NCBI GenBank assembly: GCA_017883605.1
Contig: JADGNH010000099.1
Coordinates: forward strand, 1 to 7,307
Reading direction: 5' to 3'
Source: Methanobacteriaceae archaeon
GTDB taxonomy: Archaea; Methanobacteriota; Methanobacteria; Methanobacteriales; Methanobacteriaceae
Length of the DNA: 7,307 nucleotides
Of the stretch, positions 1 through 5,040 are shown in pieces. The position numbers were made by a program, and so were the translations under genes. The notes beneath the pieces are model-generated. The model was given only the letters and a program-made list of their open reading frames with translations, made no database searches and had not been told where the DNA came from. How positions within the stretch are numbered: the stretch's first letter is position 1; each line of letters begins with the position of its first letter.

Positions 1-12
1 CGTATAAAGGGA

Positions 13-261
13 GTGAAATACGACCTCTTTACAGATTTTGGTGTTTTATCCCGGATCATGGCCGGCGTGCTTAAGCTTTTGTTTGAAGTGGTGGAGATAT
101 CCTATTCAGAATCAGAGACCATAGAAATAGTAAAAAATCTCCTCAATGATGTTGATGAAGACCAGATCAGGCTTTGCATTGAAAAATTTGGGTGTAAACC
201 CAGATTTATATGCGCAGCTCTGGAAGAAGAATCATTAAACACTTCCAAAAAATCTGAATGA
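13..261 (+). CDS. Small unrecognised protein, possibly 5'-truncated by the window edge
   Basis: I do not recognise this protein. Read from the GTG at 13 it has 82 residues. It begins with a hydrophobic stretch (residues about 9-29) and continues with an acidic, helix-prone half (about 31-60) containing LLNDVDEDQIRLCIEKFG, then a cysteine-bearing tail (C55, C61, C68). No transmembrane segment is convincing. The start is uncertain. The frame is open back to base 1, and the only purine-rich site (GGGAG) directly abuts or overlaps the GTG, which is too close for a normal ribosome site. The true start may therefore lie upstream of the window, or at the ATG at 58. It ends in TGA at 259-261 and is followed by A-rich DNA, with no strong plus-strand T-run until about 374. 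It converges on the tRNA gene. The reading frame is probably real, but the function is unknown. Confidence 0.55.
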   Translation: MKYDLFTDFGVLSRIMAGVLKLLFEVVEISYSESETIEIVKNLLNDVDEDQIRLCIEKFGCKPRFICAALEEESLNTSKKSE

Positions 262-282
262 TTTGAGACCTGAAAATCTAAT

Positions 283-296
283 AAAAAACTAAAAAA
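283..296 (-). terminator. Oligo-T terminator candidate downstream of tRNA-Ser
   Basis: On the minus strand this reads TTTTTTAGTTTTTT, preceded by GGGG. Two six-T tracts like this are typical of archaeal intrinsic termination. Weaker T5 tracts lie closer to the tRNA, inside the direct repeat at 307-350. It would end transcripts coming from the tRNA gene at 395-479. Confidence 0.4.
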
Positions 297-306
297 CCCC
301 TAAAAC

Positions 307-350
307 AATGATCTGAAAAAGAATCTAAAGTAATGATTCTGAAAAAGAAT
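307..350. repeat. Imperfect direct repeat (18/19 bp)
   Basis: The element AATGATCTGAAAAAGAAT (307-324) recurs as AATGATTCTGAAAAAGAAT (332-350), differing by one inserted T. The spacer is 7 bp. On the minus strand each copy carries a T5 tract (ATTCTTTTTCAG), so the duplication doubles a weak termination signal downstream of the tRNA. Confidence 0.75.
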
Positions 351-394
351 GAACAACAGCCGTTCTTTTAGAGTTTTTCATCTAAAGTGTAAAA

Positions 395-479
395 CGCCGG
401 GACTGGGATTTGAACCCAGGTAGAGCAGAGCTCCACAGGATTTCGAATCCTGCGCCTTCCCTGGCTAGGCTATCCCGGC
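395..479 (-). tRNA. tRNA-Ser(CGA)
   Basis: The minus strand folds into a complete 85-nt class II tRNA. The 7-bp acceptor stem GCCGGGA/TCCCGGC is closed at the 3' side by discriminator G (395). The anticodon stem is CAGGA/TCCTG with loop TTCGAAA and anticodon CGA (forward 443-445). The T arm CTGGG-TTCAAAT-CCCAG has the canonical TTC. Between the anticodon and T stems is a 16-nt variable region with an internal GAGC/GCTC pairing, the long variable arm characteristic of tRNA-Ser. Together the anticodon, the long arm and discriminator G identify serine, reading UCG codons. CCA is not encoded; the gene is followed directly by TTTT on its own strand. No intron is apparent. Confidence 0.96.
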
Positions 480-523
480 ACATAACAAGGTATATTGACT
501 TAAATCATTTCAATAAAAGCATG

Positions 524-578
524 CATCAGATTACAACCCGTAAATAATGTACATCAGATTACAACCCGTAAATAATGT
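524..578. repeat. Perfect tandem duplication, 27-bp unit, 28-bp period
   Basis: Bases 524-550 are repeated exactly at 552-578, with one base between the copies. The unit contains the final codons and TGA stop of the minus-strand gene at 554-784, so the encoded C-terminus HYLRVVI plus stop is present twice. The outer copy lies in a different frame, because the period is 28, and is not translated as part of the gene. It looks like a replication-slippage or microhomology duplication that left the protein unchanged. Confidence 0.95.
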
Positions 579-784
579 GCTTCCCCCGCACCAGCATCAA
601 ATTCAATGCTTTTAAATTTGTCCATCAGATCCTCAAATATCTTCCAGAGGGTGTCGTCATCTGCATAAATACAAAAAACGGTTTCATCTTCCATTAAAAC
701 TTTTTCAACACCTTTATAATCATTTTTAAGGTCTTGATAGATTTCATTAGCCAGATCTTTTCGATTTTTATCCATGAAATGCAT
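554..784 (-). CDS. Small acidic hypothetical protein, 76 aa
   Basis: I do not recognise this protein. It is a soluble, mixed alpha/beta-looking polypeptide. An N-terminal charged helix (residues about 4-24, DKNRKDLANEIYQDLKNDY) is followed by a beta-prone stretch (ETVFCIYADDD, about 34-44), a second helix (TLWKIFEDLMDKF, about 45-57) and a C-terminal strand (HYLRVVI). No cysteine pairs, signal peptide or membrane segment are seen. The start may be the ATG at 784 or the in-frame ATG at 775 (Met4); neither has a strong ribosome site, the nearest purine-rich runs being AGGGGAA and GAGAG. A TATA-like GAATATAAAAC (857-867, minus strand) lies about 75-80 bp upstream. Its 3' end is tandemly duplicated (524-578). 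It is transcribed toward the tRNA gene, with no T-run between them. Confidence 0.72.
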   Translation of the reverse strand: MHFMDKNRKDLANEIYQDLKNDYKGVEKVLMEDETVFCIYADDDTLWKIFEDLMDKFKSIEFDAGAGEAHYLRVVI

Positions 785-862
785 CTCTCGTTTAATATTC
801 CCCTGAATCTGATTTTATCTTAAAAATTAATTATTTCATTTATTTAAAATCTTTTGTTTTAT

Positions 863-925
863 ATTCTTTTTTTTAGTTTTGTTTTATTCTTTTTTTTAGA
901 ATTTGTAATGGTTAAACTTTTTTTT
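863..925. repeat. T-tract cluster between ynfA and the 76-aa gene, with a 14-bp direct repeat
   Basis: The element ATTCTTTTTTTTAG occurs exactly twice (863-876 and 886-899), and a third T8 tract follows at 918-925. As plus-strand RNA these would be strong oligo-T terminators, but both flanking genes run on the minus strand, where they read as A8 tracts. They may be structural DNA upstream of the 76-aa gene's promoter, or a terminator for antisense transcription. Confidence 0.6.
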
Positions 926-940
926 GTAATTTTAAGAATT

Positions 941-1270
941 TCAACTTCTCGGCCAGTACATGATAATAAAAACACCGATAAGAGCAATGGATGCCCCTAT
1001 TATGTCGAATCGGTCTGGTGCTATTTTGTCGATCTGCCACCCCCACAACAGGGCAAGAGCAATAAAAACACCACCGTAAGCTGCATAAACCCTGCCGAAG
1101 TTAGCTGGTTGAAGTGTGGGAACCACTCCATAAAGGAACAGTATGATGGCGCCTAAAATAGCAAACTCTATTCCTCTGCCTTCTCTTAACCATTGCCAGA
1201 TGAGATATCCACCGCCTATCTCAAATAGCCCGGCTAAAACAAATAAAAAGATTGATTTAAAAATATCCAT
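941..1270 (-). CDS. ynfA: YnfA/UPF0060 family small membrane protein
   Basis: The 109-residue product matches the YnfA (UPF0060) family along its full length. The family is usually about 108 aa, so the gene is complete. Family hallmarks are visible: [19 protein letters not shown] (13-31) in helix 1, [20 protein letters not shown] (47-66) covering the end of helix 2 and the start of helix 3, and the Trp/Asp-rich [16 protein letters not shown] (74-89) before helix 4. Four transmembrane helices are expected at about 3-24, 34-53, 61-79 and 89-106. YnfA proteins resemble small-multidrug-resistance transporters and some bacterial members are reported to export cationic compounds; the substrate here is not inferable. 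The ATG at 1270 has a well-placed GGAGAT. The gene follows the PAS histidine kinase on the same strand with a 46-bp gap that contains a T8 tract, so co-transcription would depend on read-through. No clear TATA box lies in the gap. Confidence 0.95.
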   Translation of the reverse strand: MDIFKSIFLFVLAGLFEIGGGYLIWQWLREGRGIEFAILGAIILFLYGVVPTLQPANFGRVYAAYGGVFIALALLWGWQIDKIAPDRFDIIGASIALIGVFIIMYWPRS

Positions 1271-1298
1271 GTAATATCTCCAATCTTATTGCACCACC

Positions 1299-1306
1299 AA
1301 AAAAAA
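1299..1306 (-). terminator. T8 terminator after the histidine kinase
   Basis: On the minus strand the kinase stop is followed within about 11 bases by CCCC and eight T residues, a typical archaeal oligo-T termination site. It lies just upstream of ynfA's GGAGAT ribosome site. Confidence 0.55.
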
Positions 1307-1316
1307 GGGGAATTGG

Positions 1317-2699
1317 TTAATATCCTGATTCTGTGAACATTACTTCAAATTTGGTACCATTTGTTTTATTAACTTCCATTACCCCATTAACCTGCTCCAA
1401 TAACATGCTAATCAATCTTAAGCCTGTTTTTTCCATACTTAAAACATCTAATTCTTCCATTAAACCTTTGCCATTATCAGTTACGCTGAGGATGATATTT
1501 CCATTTCCTGATTTAAATGATATACTTATTTCTCCACTTTCTCCTGGATTAAATGCATGTTTAATGGAATTTGTTATCAGTTCATTCAGAATTAGACTGC
1601 AGGGAATAGCGGTGTCCACGTCGATTATGGAGTTTTCAGCTCTTACCTTAAATTTTATTAGGTCAGTATCTATCCCGTAAGAAGAAATCAGGTGATTTTT
1701 AAGGGTTTCTATGTAATCTGCAAAGTCGATTATTGCAAAGTCCTCTGATTGGTAGAGTTTTTCATGTATTAGTGCTACTGCCTGCATACGATTTTTGTTG
1801 CTCTTGCAAAGTTCCACTTTCTTCTCATCTTCAAAGTTTGAGAATTGGAGTTCAAGTAACTTTGAAACCAGCTGCAGGTTGTTGTCCACCCGCTGGTGAA
1901 TTTCTCCTAAGAGCAGCTCTTTTTCTTTAAGTGAAGATTTTATTTCCTCCTCAGCATGTTTAGTTTGCGTAATATCTTCCATCATGGCAAGAAAATGTAG
2001 AGGTTCTCCCTGGGGGTCTCTTATCATGGTGAGAGAGATGTTTACCCAGATAATCTCTCCATCCTTCCGGATGTAACGTTTCTGAGCTTTATGTTGATTT
2101 AAACTGCCATTAACCAGATTTTGAACTTTTTCAGAGTTGGCTGCAACATCCTCGGGATGTAATAAATCAAATATTTTGAGTGAAGCGAGATCCTTCTCAG
2201 AATATCCGGTTATACGGCGGAACTCAGGGTTAACTCGCTTAAACCTGTAATCTAAGGACACAACAGCCGTACCAATGGGAGATTGATCGAACACACTTCT
2301 GAAATGTTCTTCACTGATCCGGAGCTTCTTCTCAATATCTTTACTATGGGTAATATCCCGTGCACCGAAAACAGCCCCTACGGCTTGACCAGAGTCATCA
2401 AATATAGGATTTCCAATGGTTTCTATCCAGACGTAATCTCCGTATTTGTGTTTGAAACGGTTCTGTATCTTTTCCGTGGAAGATGTGGTGATACATCTTT
2501 GGAATGCAGATTTGGTTCTTTCCAAATCGTCCGGATGTAAAAATGTAAAAATGGGTTTACCAATAAGTTCTTGGGGCCCATATCCCAGGGCGACCGTGAC
2601 TGATGGACTTAAATACCTAAAAATTCCCTGAGTATCAACTAGGCCCACGTGATCCTGCATATTTTCAGTGATTATACGTAACTGTTTCTCATTTTCCAT
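1317..2699 (-). CDS. PAS-PAS sensor histidine kinase, HisKA_2 type, with altered phosphoacceptor motif
   Basis: This is a 460-residue cytosolic sensor kinase with no transmembrane helix. The domains in order are: PAS 1 (about 5-118, with FRYLSPSVTVALGYGPQELIG and the closing GARDITHSK); PAS 2 (about 128-249, with GYSEKDLASLKIFDLLHPED and closing EDITQTKHAE); a HisKA_2 dimerisation/phosphoacceptor segment (about 255-320); and a HATPase_c domain (about 350-458). The ATPase N box is LNELITNSIKHAF (371-383) and the G1 box is DNGKGL (408-413), so ATP binding looks intact. The G2-like segment is the shortened TGLRLI. The HisKA_2 signature is normally E-x-H-H-R-V-K-N-N; here it reads EIHQRVDNN (266-274), so only His268 of the pair remains. 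The start ATG has GAGGA upstream. The input is unknown: PAS domains may sense redox state or small ligands, and no response regulator is adjacent. Archaeal kinases of this type are common in Methanobacteriales and are often orphans. Confidence 0.93.
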   Translation of the reverse strand: MENEKQLRIITENMQDHVGLVDTQGIFRYLSPSVTVALGYGPQELIGKPIFTFLHPDDLERTKSAFQRCITTSSTEKIQNRFKHKYGDYVWIETIGNPIFDDSGQAVGAVFGARDITHSKDIEKKLRISEEHFRSVFDQSPIGTAVVSLDYRFKRVNPEFRRITGYSEKDLASLKIFDLLHPEDVAANSEKVQNLVNGSLNQHKAQKRYIRKDGEIIWVNISLTMIRDPQGEPLHFLAMMEDITQTKHAEEEIKSSLKEKELLLGEIHQRVDNNLQLVSKLLELQFSNFEDEKKVELCKSNKNRMQAVALIHEKLYQSEDFAIIDFADYIETLKNHLISSYGIDTDLIKFKVRAENSIIDVDTAIPCSLILNELITNSIKHAFNPGESGEISISFKSGNGNIILSVTDNGKGLMEELDVLSMEKTGLRLISMLLEQVNGVMEVNKTNGTKFEVMFTESGY

Positions 2700-2735
2700 G
2701 AAAAATTCCTCAACTCTGAATATTTTTTGTCTGTA

Positions 2736-2773
2736 TTATTTGAATATTTTTAGGTTATTTGAATATTTTTAGG
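2736..2773. repeat. Perfect 19-bp tandem duplication in the kinase leader
   Basis: The unit TTATTTGAATATTTTTAGG occurs twice head to tail (2736-2754 and 2755-2773). It lies in the presumed 5' leader of the minus-strand kinase, between its TATA-like elements and the ribosome site. It could be a duplicated regulator site or a neutral slippage product. Confidence 0.95.
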
Positions 2774-2795
2774 TGTATTACACTTTTTTCATTTT

Positions 2796-2836
2796 ACTTT
2801 TATATGTCTTATTACTTTTATATGTCTTATTACTTT
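2796..2836 (-). promoter_or_regulatory. Tandemly duplicated TATA-like element upstream of the kinase
   Basis: An 18-bp unit occurs twice head to tail (2796-2813 and 2814-2831), and a third partial copy runs to 2836. On the minus strand each full copy contains ACATATAAAAGT, a good archaeal TATA box. The kinase could thus have two promoters 18 bp apart, with transcription starts predicted near 2775 and 2793 and leaders of roughly 75-95 nt. The repeat is seen directly; promoter function is inferred. Confidence 0.6.
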
Positions 2837-2865
2837 ATTTCCTGATTTCTAAATAATTTTTTTGT

Positions 2866-2883
2866 GATATAAAAAAATATAAA
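2866..2883 (+). promoter_or_regulatory. TATA-box region for the 45-aa gene
   Basis: The AT-rich run GATATAAAAAAATATAAA holds two overlapping TATA-like cores. A start about 25 bp downstream would fall near 2896-2907, just ahead of the AGGAGTGT ribosome site at 2910-2917. Confidence 0.45.
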
Positions 2884-2923
2884 TTCTCATAAATAAAACA
2901 ATATACATAAGGAGTGTTTAAAA

Positions 2924-3061
2924 ATGGAAGAAAATGAAATAAAAGATTTTGTTGACAATTTTAAAGGCATGACTTGGGATGAACTGGAAGATGAACTGGA
3001 ATCTATGAGCAGAGAAGATATGGCAGCCGCCATATTATTGCTTAAGGTAAGATTTGGTTAA
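2924..3061 (+). CDS. Small acidic hypothetical protein, 45 aa
   Basis: This is a short gene with an ATG start and TAA stop, encoding 45 residues that I do not recognise. The signals around it are strong: an AGGAGTGT ribosome site 6 bases before the ATG, a TATA-like region about 45 bp upstream and a T10 tract 26 bases after the stop. That combination makes a real gene much more likely than a chance frame. The peptide is strongly acidic, with glutamate/aspartate-rich helix-forming segments (IKDFVDNFK, 6-14; WDELEDELESM, 18-28) and a hydrophobic C-terminal helix (MAAAILLLKVRF, 33-44). Its amphipathic helical look suggests a protein-binding peptide or a small regulator, but no family can be assigned. 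It is divergent from the PAS kinase, and the two share about 220 bp of promoter DNA. Confidence 0.72.
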   Translation: MEENEIKDFVDNFKGMTWDELEDELESMSREDMAAAILLLKVRFG

Positions 3062-3087
3062 TTACTTGGAATTAATCCCCTAATTTA

Positions 3088-3129
3088 TTTTTTTTTTAAA
3101 ATATCAAATGTTCCAATTAGGTTTTTTTT
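3088..3129 (+). terminator. Double oligo-T terminator after the 45-aa gene
   Basis: A T10 tract (3088-3097) and a T8 tract (3122-3129) follow the 45-aa gene, as expected for archaeal termination. A flanking inverted hexamer TTGGAA (3066-3071)/TTCCAA (3111-3116) surrounds the first tract. Confidence 0.6.
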
Positions 3130-3136
3130 AACTGAC

Positions 3137-3292
3137 ACTATAAAAGTCATATCCACCGGATTCTTACATCAGGGAGGGATAAATTTTTCATCGCTGAGAA
3201 TTATATTCAGTTCAAAGATAAGATTAGATATAAAAGACAATAAGACCTACTTAAATATACAATATTCTTTCACAATTTTAGAAGATAAATAA
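3137..3292 (+). other. Leader-like region with TATA box and an unused strong ribosome site
   Basis: The gap 3062-3369 contains no gene I can support. It holds the terminator above, a TATA-like ACTATAAAAG (3137-3146), a strong ribosome-site match GGGAGGG (3172-3178) and an open frame that runs to TAA at 3290-3292 but has no ATG, GTG or TTG within range of that site. The 20-bp tandem repeat begins at that stop. The whole could be the long leader of the zinc-ribbon gene, a small RNA, or the remains of a small gene that lost its start codon. Confidence 0.3.
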
Positions 3293-3347
3293 TGCAAATT
3301 ATCAATAAATAATGCAAATTATCAATAAATAATGCAAATTATCAATA
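3291..3347. repeat. 20-bp tandem repeat, 2.8 copies
   Basis: The unit AATGCAAATTATCAATAAAT occurs at 3291-3310 and 3311-3330 and, in a third copy cut short after 17 bases, at 3331-3347. The copies are identical where they overlap. The array ends about 10 bp before the GGGAGGT ribosome site of the zinc-ribbon gene, so it lies in that gene's leader or promoter. Confidence 0.96.
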
Positions 3348-3369
3348 TTGAAGATATGGGAGGTATTTT

Positions 3370-3525
3370 TTGAATATAGGCAGATTAGATGAAGAATGTC
3401 CTAAATGCGGCTCTAAAGATAAAACCATTAAAAGGGATCTGGATCCCCAGCATCGTGCTCATGCCACAACCAGTGCAGTCATCTGCAGTGAATGTAAATA
3501 CGTTTTCAAAGACTGCAAAGAATAA
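3370..3525 (+). CDS. Small zinc-ribbon protein, 51 aa, TTG start
   Basis: This encodes a 51-residue protein with two CxxC knuckles: CPKC (10-13) and CSEC (39-42). The 25-residue spacing between them fits a zinc ribbon. A fifth cysteine (C49) and two histidines (H28, H31) lie near the knuckles. Small ribbons like this bind one structural zinc and usually contact nucleic acid or protein; the specific role is unknown. The start is TTG, chosen because a near-perfect ribosome site GGGAGGT (3358-3364) lies 5 bases upstream and no ATG or GTG occurs in frame before the first knuckle. The stop is TAA. It follows a tandem-repeat leader and stands alone in its transcription unit. It resembles the short zinc-ribbon proteins annotated in many methanogens, but I cannot name an orthologue. 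Confidence 0.82.
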   Translation: MNIGRLDEECPKCGSKDKTIKRDLDPQHRAHATTSAVICSECKYVFKDCKE

Positions 3526-3647
3526 AATAATTAATTAAGATAAGGATTATTAAATAAACTAAATTAAATAAGACCAAAAAAAATTTATTTCTAAGATTAT
3601 TTAATTTTATTTTAATTAAAAAAATCTATTTTAGGACCAATATAATA

Positions 3648-3656
3648 CTATAAATG
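3648..3656 (+). promoter_or_regulatory. Candidate TATA box for the membrane-protein gene
   Basis: ACTATAAAT lies about 70 bp before the TTG start at 3721 and would place transcription initiation near 3678. The surrounding 3526-3720 gap is very AT-rich and several other TATA-like runs exist, so the choice is tentative. Confidence 0.3.
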
Positions 3657-3703
3657 AAATATGATACTACAATAATCTCATAAATTTACATAAAAGAAGT
3701 ATT

Positions 3704-3719
3704 CTGAGGAGCTGAGGAG
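3704..3719 (+). promoter_or_regulatory. Duplicated Shine-Dalgarno element
   Basis: The octamer CTGAGGAG occurs twice head to tail (3704-3711, 3712-3719), directly before the TTG at 3721. Only the first copy has normal spacing (9 bases from GAGGAG to TTG); the second is one base from the start codon. It supports the TTG as start and suggests a small slippage duplication inserted at the ribosome site. Confidence 0.7.
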
Positions 3720-3720
3720 T

Positions 3721-4335
3721 TTGCAGGCATTTTTTTACGTGTTATCTGGATTTTTCATGAAAATATCAGATGACGCCCATGACAAAAAGAAAAACGCTTT
3801 TCTGGGAATATTTGCCGCGATTCTCTGCGGCGTCAGCATAGGATACCTGGCCGTGCACAGTGGAGATGCTGCCTGCATATTTCTGGCCATTTTAATCGGG
3901 ACCGTGGCTGCCTGGAAGGTTGACTGCCTGAACCATCTTATTTCACTCCTGATTTTTCTCTTAATTATAGTAATCTTCGGTTTTCCCCCCATTGGAATTA
4001 TCACCCTCCTTTTATGCACTGCAGCAGCATTTATAGATGAAATAGGAAATGACAGCAGCTGGGTGGCAGAGAAAAACCACCTCAAAACCTTTTTTGAATA
4101 CAGGTTCGCCCTTAAAATAGCAATTTTAGTATTTGCAGTTTTAGGCCTGATCCAGAATGTGATCCCCGGTCTTAAGATTAGCGGAATCCAGTTTTTCAGT
4201 CTTGAAACCTTCCTGTACTTCCTTTTATTTGAAATATCCTATGAATTGGCTGGTTTAAAGTTTGATGCTATTTATGATAGACTTTACAGCCTTTTCAGGG
4301 TCTTGAGAGTTGTAGATGGATCTGCCGATAATTAG
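3721..4335 (+). CDS. Multi-pass membrane protein of unknown function
   Basis: This 204-residue hydrophobic protein has about six predicted membrane segments: roughly 28-46, 50-66, 71-88, 89-105, 131-149 and 160-176. Two short acidic motifs stand out: KISDDAHDKKK (14-24), just before the first clear helix, and FIDEIGND (104-111), between helices 4 and 5. Paired Asp-rich motifs on one membrane face can bind Mg2+-diphosphate, as in UbiA-type prenyltransferases, but the spacing does not match that family well, so this is only a speculation. The TTG start is preferred because of the GAGGAG sites before it; the next Met (residue 13, at 3757) would lose the upstream segment and has no ribosome site. 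It converges on pyrF and its last 26 codons overlap the end of pyrF on the opposite strand. It is probably a conserved archaeal hypothetical. Confidence 0.8.
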   Translation: MQAFFYVLSGFFMKISDDAHDKKKNAFLGIFAAILCGVSIGYLAVHSGDAACIFLAILIGTVAAWKVDCLNHLISLLIFLLIIVIFGFPPIGIITLLLCTAAAFIDEIGNDSSWVAEKNHLKTFFEYRFALKIAILVFAVLGLIQNVIPGLKISGIQFFSLETFLYFLLFEISYELAGLKFDAIYDRLYSLFRVLRVVDGSADN

Positions 4336-4905
4336 GGCGTCGGCAAACTCTAAGGTCCGGGCGGGATCCCCACCCTGCACTCCCACTCCTGGAGATATTA
4401 TCAGGGAGGCATTACCCACAATTTGTCTGATTTTAGCCAGGCGATCCAGCCGGGTGGACGGTGCCACGTACTTATTCATACCCAGGTCTACCCCCATGCG
4501 GGCCACATCCTCTGAGACATTCTGAAGAAAGTCAGAAGCACCGGGATGGGACATTTCTGTTAAAAGAAACACATCCCCCCTATATTTATCAGCAGTTTCC
4601 ACACAGGCTTCCACACTATCCCTGCCCACAAATCCGTGGACAATTACAGCATCTGCTCCTGCTTTAAAGGTCAGATCAGTTATCATAGAGTTGGTGGAGG
4701 GTATGTCTGCCACCTTAAAATCAGCTATTACTTTGCAGTCAATCTTTTCTTTAACCAAAGATATGGATTCCAGGCCCTCTGAAAGCACCAGTGGATAACC
4801 AATTTTAATGGTATTTATATATTTTGAAACATCTTCCACTACGTTAAGGGCCTTTTCCATGTTTTCAAGGTCAAGTGCCAGAATTATTTTATTCTTAACT
4901 TCCAT
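4255..4905 (-). CDS. pyrF: Orotidine 5'-phosphate decarboxylase
   Basis: This enzyme catalyses decarboxylation of OMP to UMP, the last step of de novo pyrimidine synthesis, in the cytoplasm. The 216-residue product is a complete single-domain TIM barrel. Against the structurally known Methanothermobacter enzyme, as I remember its numbering, every key residue is present with an offset of eight: Asp12 and Lys34 (substrate ribose and charge network), the catalytic Asp62-Lys64-Asp67 within ADFKVADIP, Ser119 in TEMSHPGA, Gln177 in SPGVGVQGGD, and phosphate-binding Arg195 in IIGRSIY. The C-terminus is a few residues shorter than that homologue. The ATG at 4905 has no clear ribosome site. A TATA-like TATAAAGA lies in the inverted-repeat region upstream (4952-4986). 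It is a monocistronic gene, divergent from the TRAM gene, and its 3' end overlaps the convergent membrane-protein gene by 81 bp. Other pyrimidine genes are not in the window. Confidence 0.98.
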   Translation of the reverse strand: MEVKNKIILALDLENMEKALNVVEDVSKYINTIKIGYPLVLSEGLESISLVKEKIDCKVIADFKVADIPSTNSMITDLTFKAGADAVIVHGFVGRDSVEACVETADKYRGDVFLLTEMSHPGASDFLQNVSEDVARMGVDLGMNKYVAPSTRLDRLAKIRQIVGNASLIISPGVGVQGGDPARTLEFADALIIGRSIYNSQDPEKAVKSIINSIKL

Positions 4906-4951
4906 GGATTAATTTATGGTGGTTTTTCCTTAAATGATTTTTGAAAATAGA

Positions 4952-4986
4952 TTGTGGAATATCTTTATACCACAAGTATATATACT
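4952..4986. promoter_or_regulatory. Divergent pyrF/TRAM promoter region with inverted repeat
   Basis: An inverted repeat TTGTGG (4952-4957)/CCACAA (4970-4975), spaced by 12 bp, encloses the minus-strand TATA-like sequence TATAAAGATATT for pyrF. It abuts a palindromic TATA element AGTATATATACT (4975-4986), suitably placed for the plus-strand TRAM gene (predicted start near 5008, leader about 33 nt). A protein bound to the repeat could block or couple both promoters. The repeats are seen; operator function is inferred. Confidence 0.5.
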
Positions 4987-5040
4987 ATGAAATCAATATA
5001 TAACTTCAGCCATTATATATGGCAATTCGGAAGTGATAAA

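Noticed and set aside
395..479. Integration site (att) at the tRNA-Ser 3' end
   Set aside because: No integrase gene and no second copy of the tRNA 3' end are visible in the window.
854..1156. Plus-strand 100-codon open frame
   Set aside because: It lies mostly antisense to ynfA, starts in poly-T DNA and translates to a low-complexity Phe-rich start followed by implausible sequence; it is a shadow frame.
2796..2836. CRISPR-like array
   Set aside because: There are only two direct copies with no spacers, and no cas genes are present; it is a simple tandem duplication.
3735..4085. Minus-strand 116-codon open frame opposite the membrane protein
   Set aside because: It has no ribosome site or protein-like pattern, and the plus-strand frame has clear membrane helices and start signals.
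4954..5040. 29-residue N-terminal extension of the TRAM protein from GTG 4954
   Set aside because: The extension covers the TATA and inverted-repeat region, lacks a ribosome site, and the TTG at 5041 has a near-perfect one.
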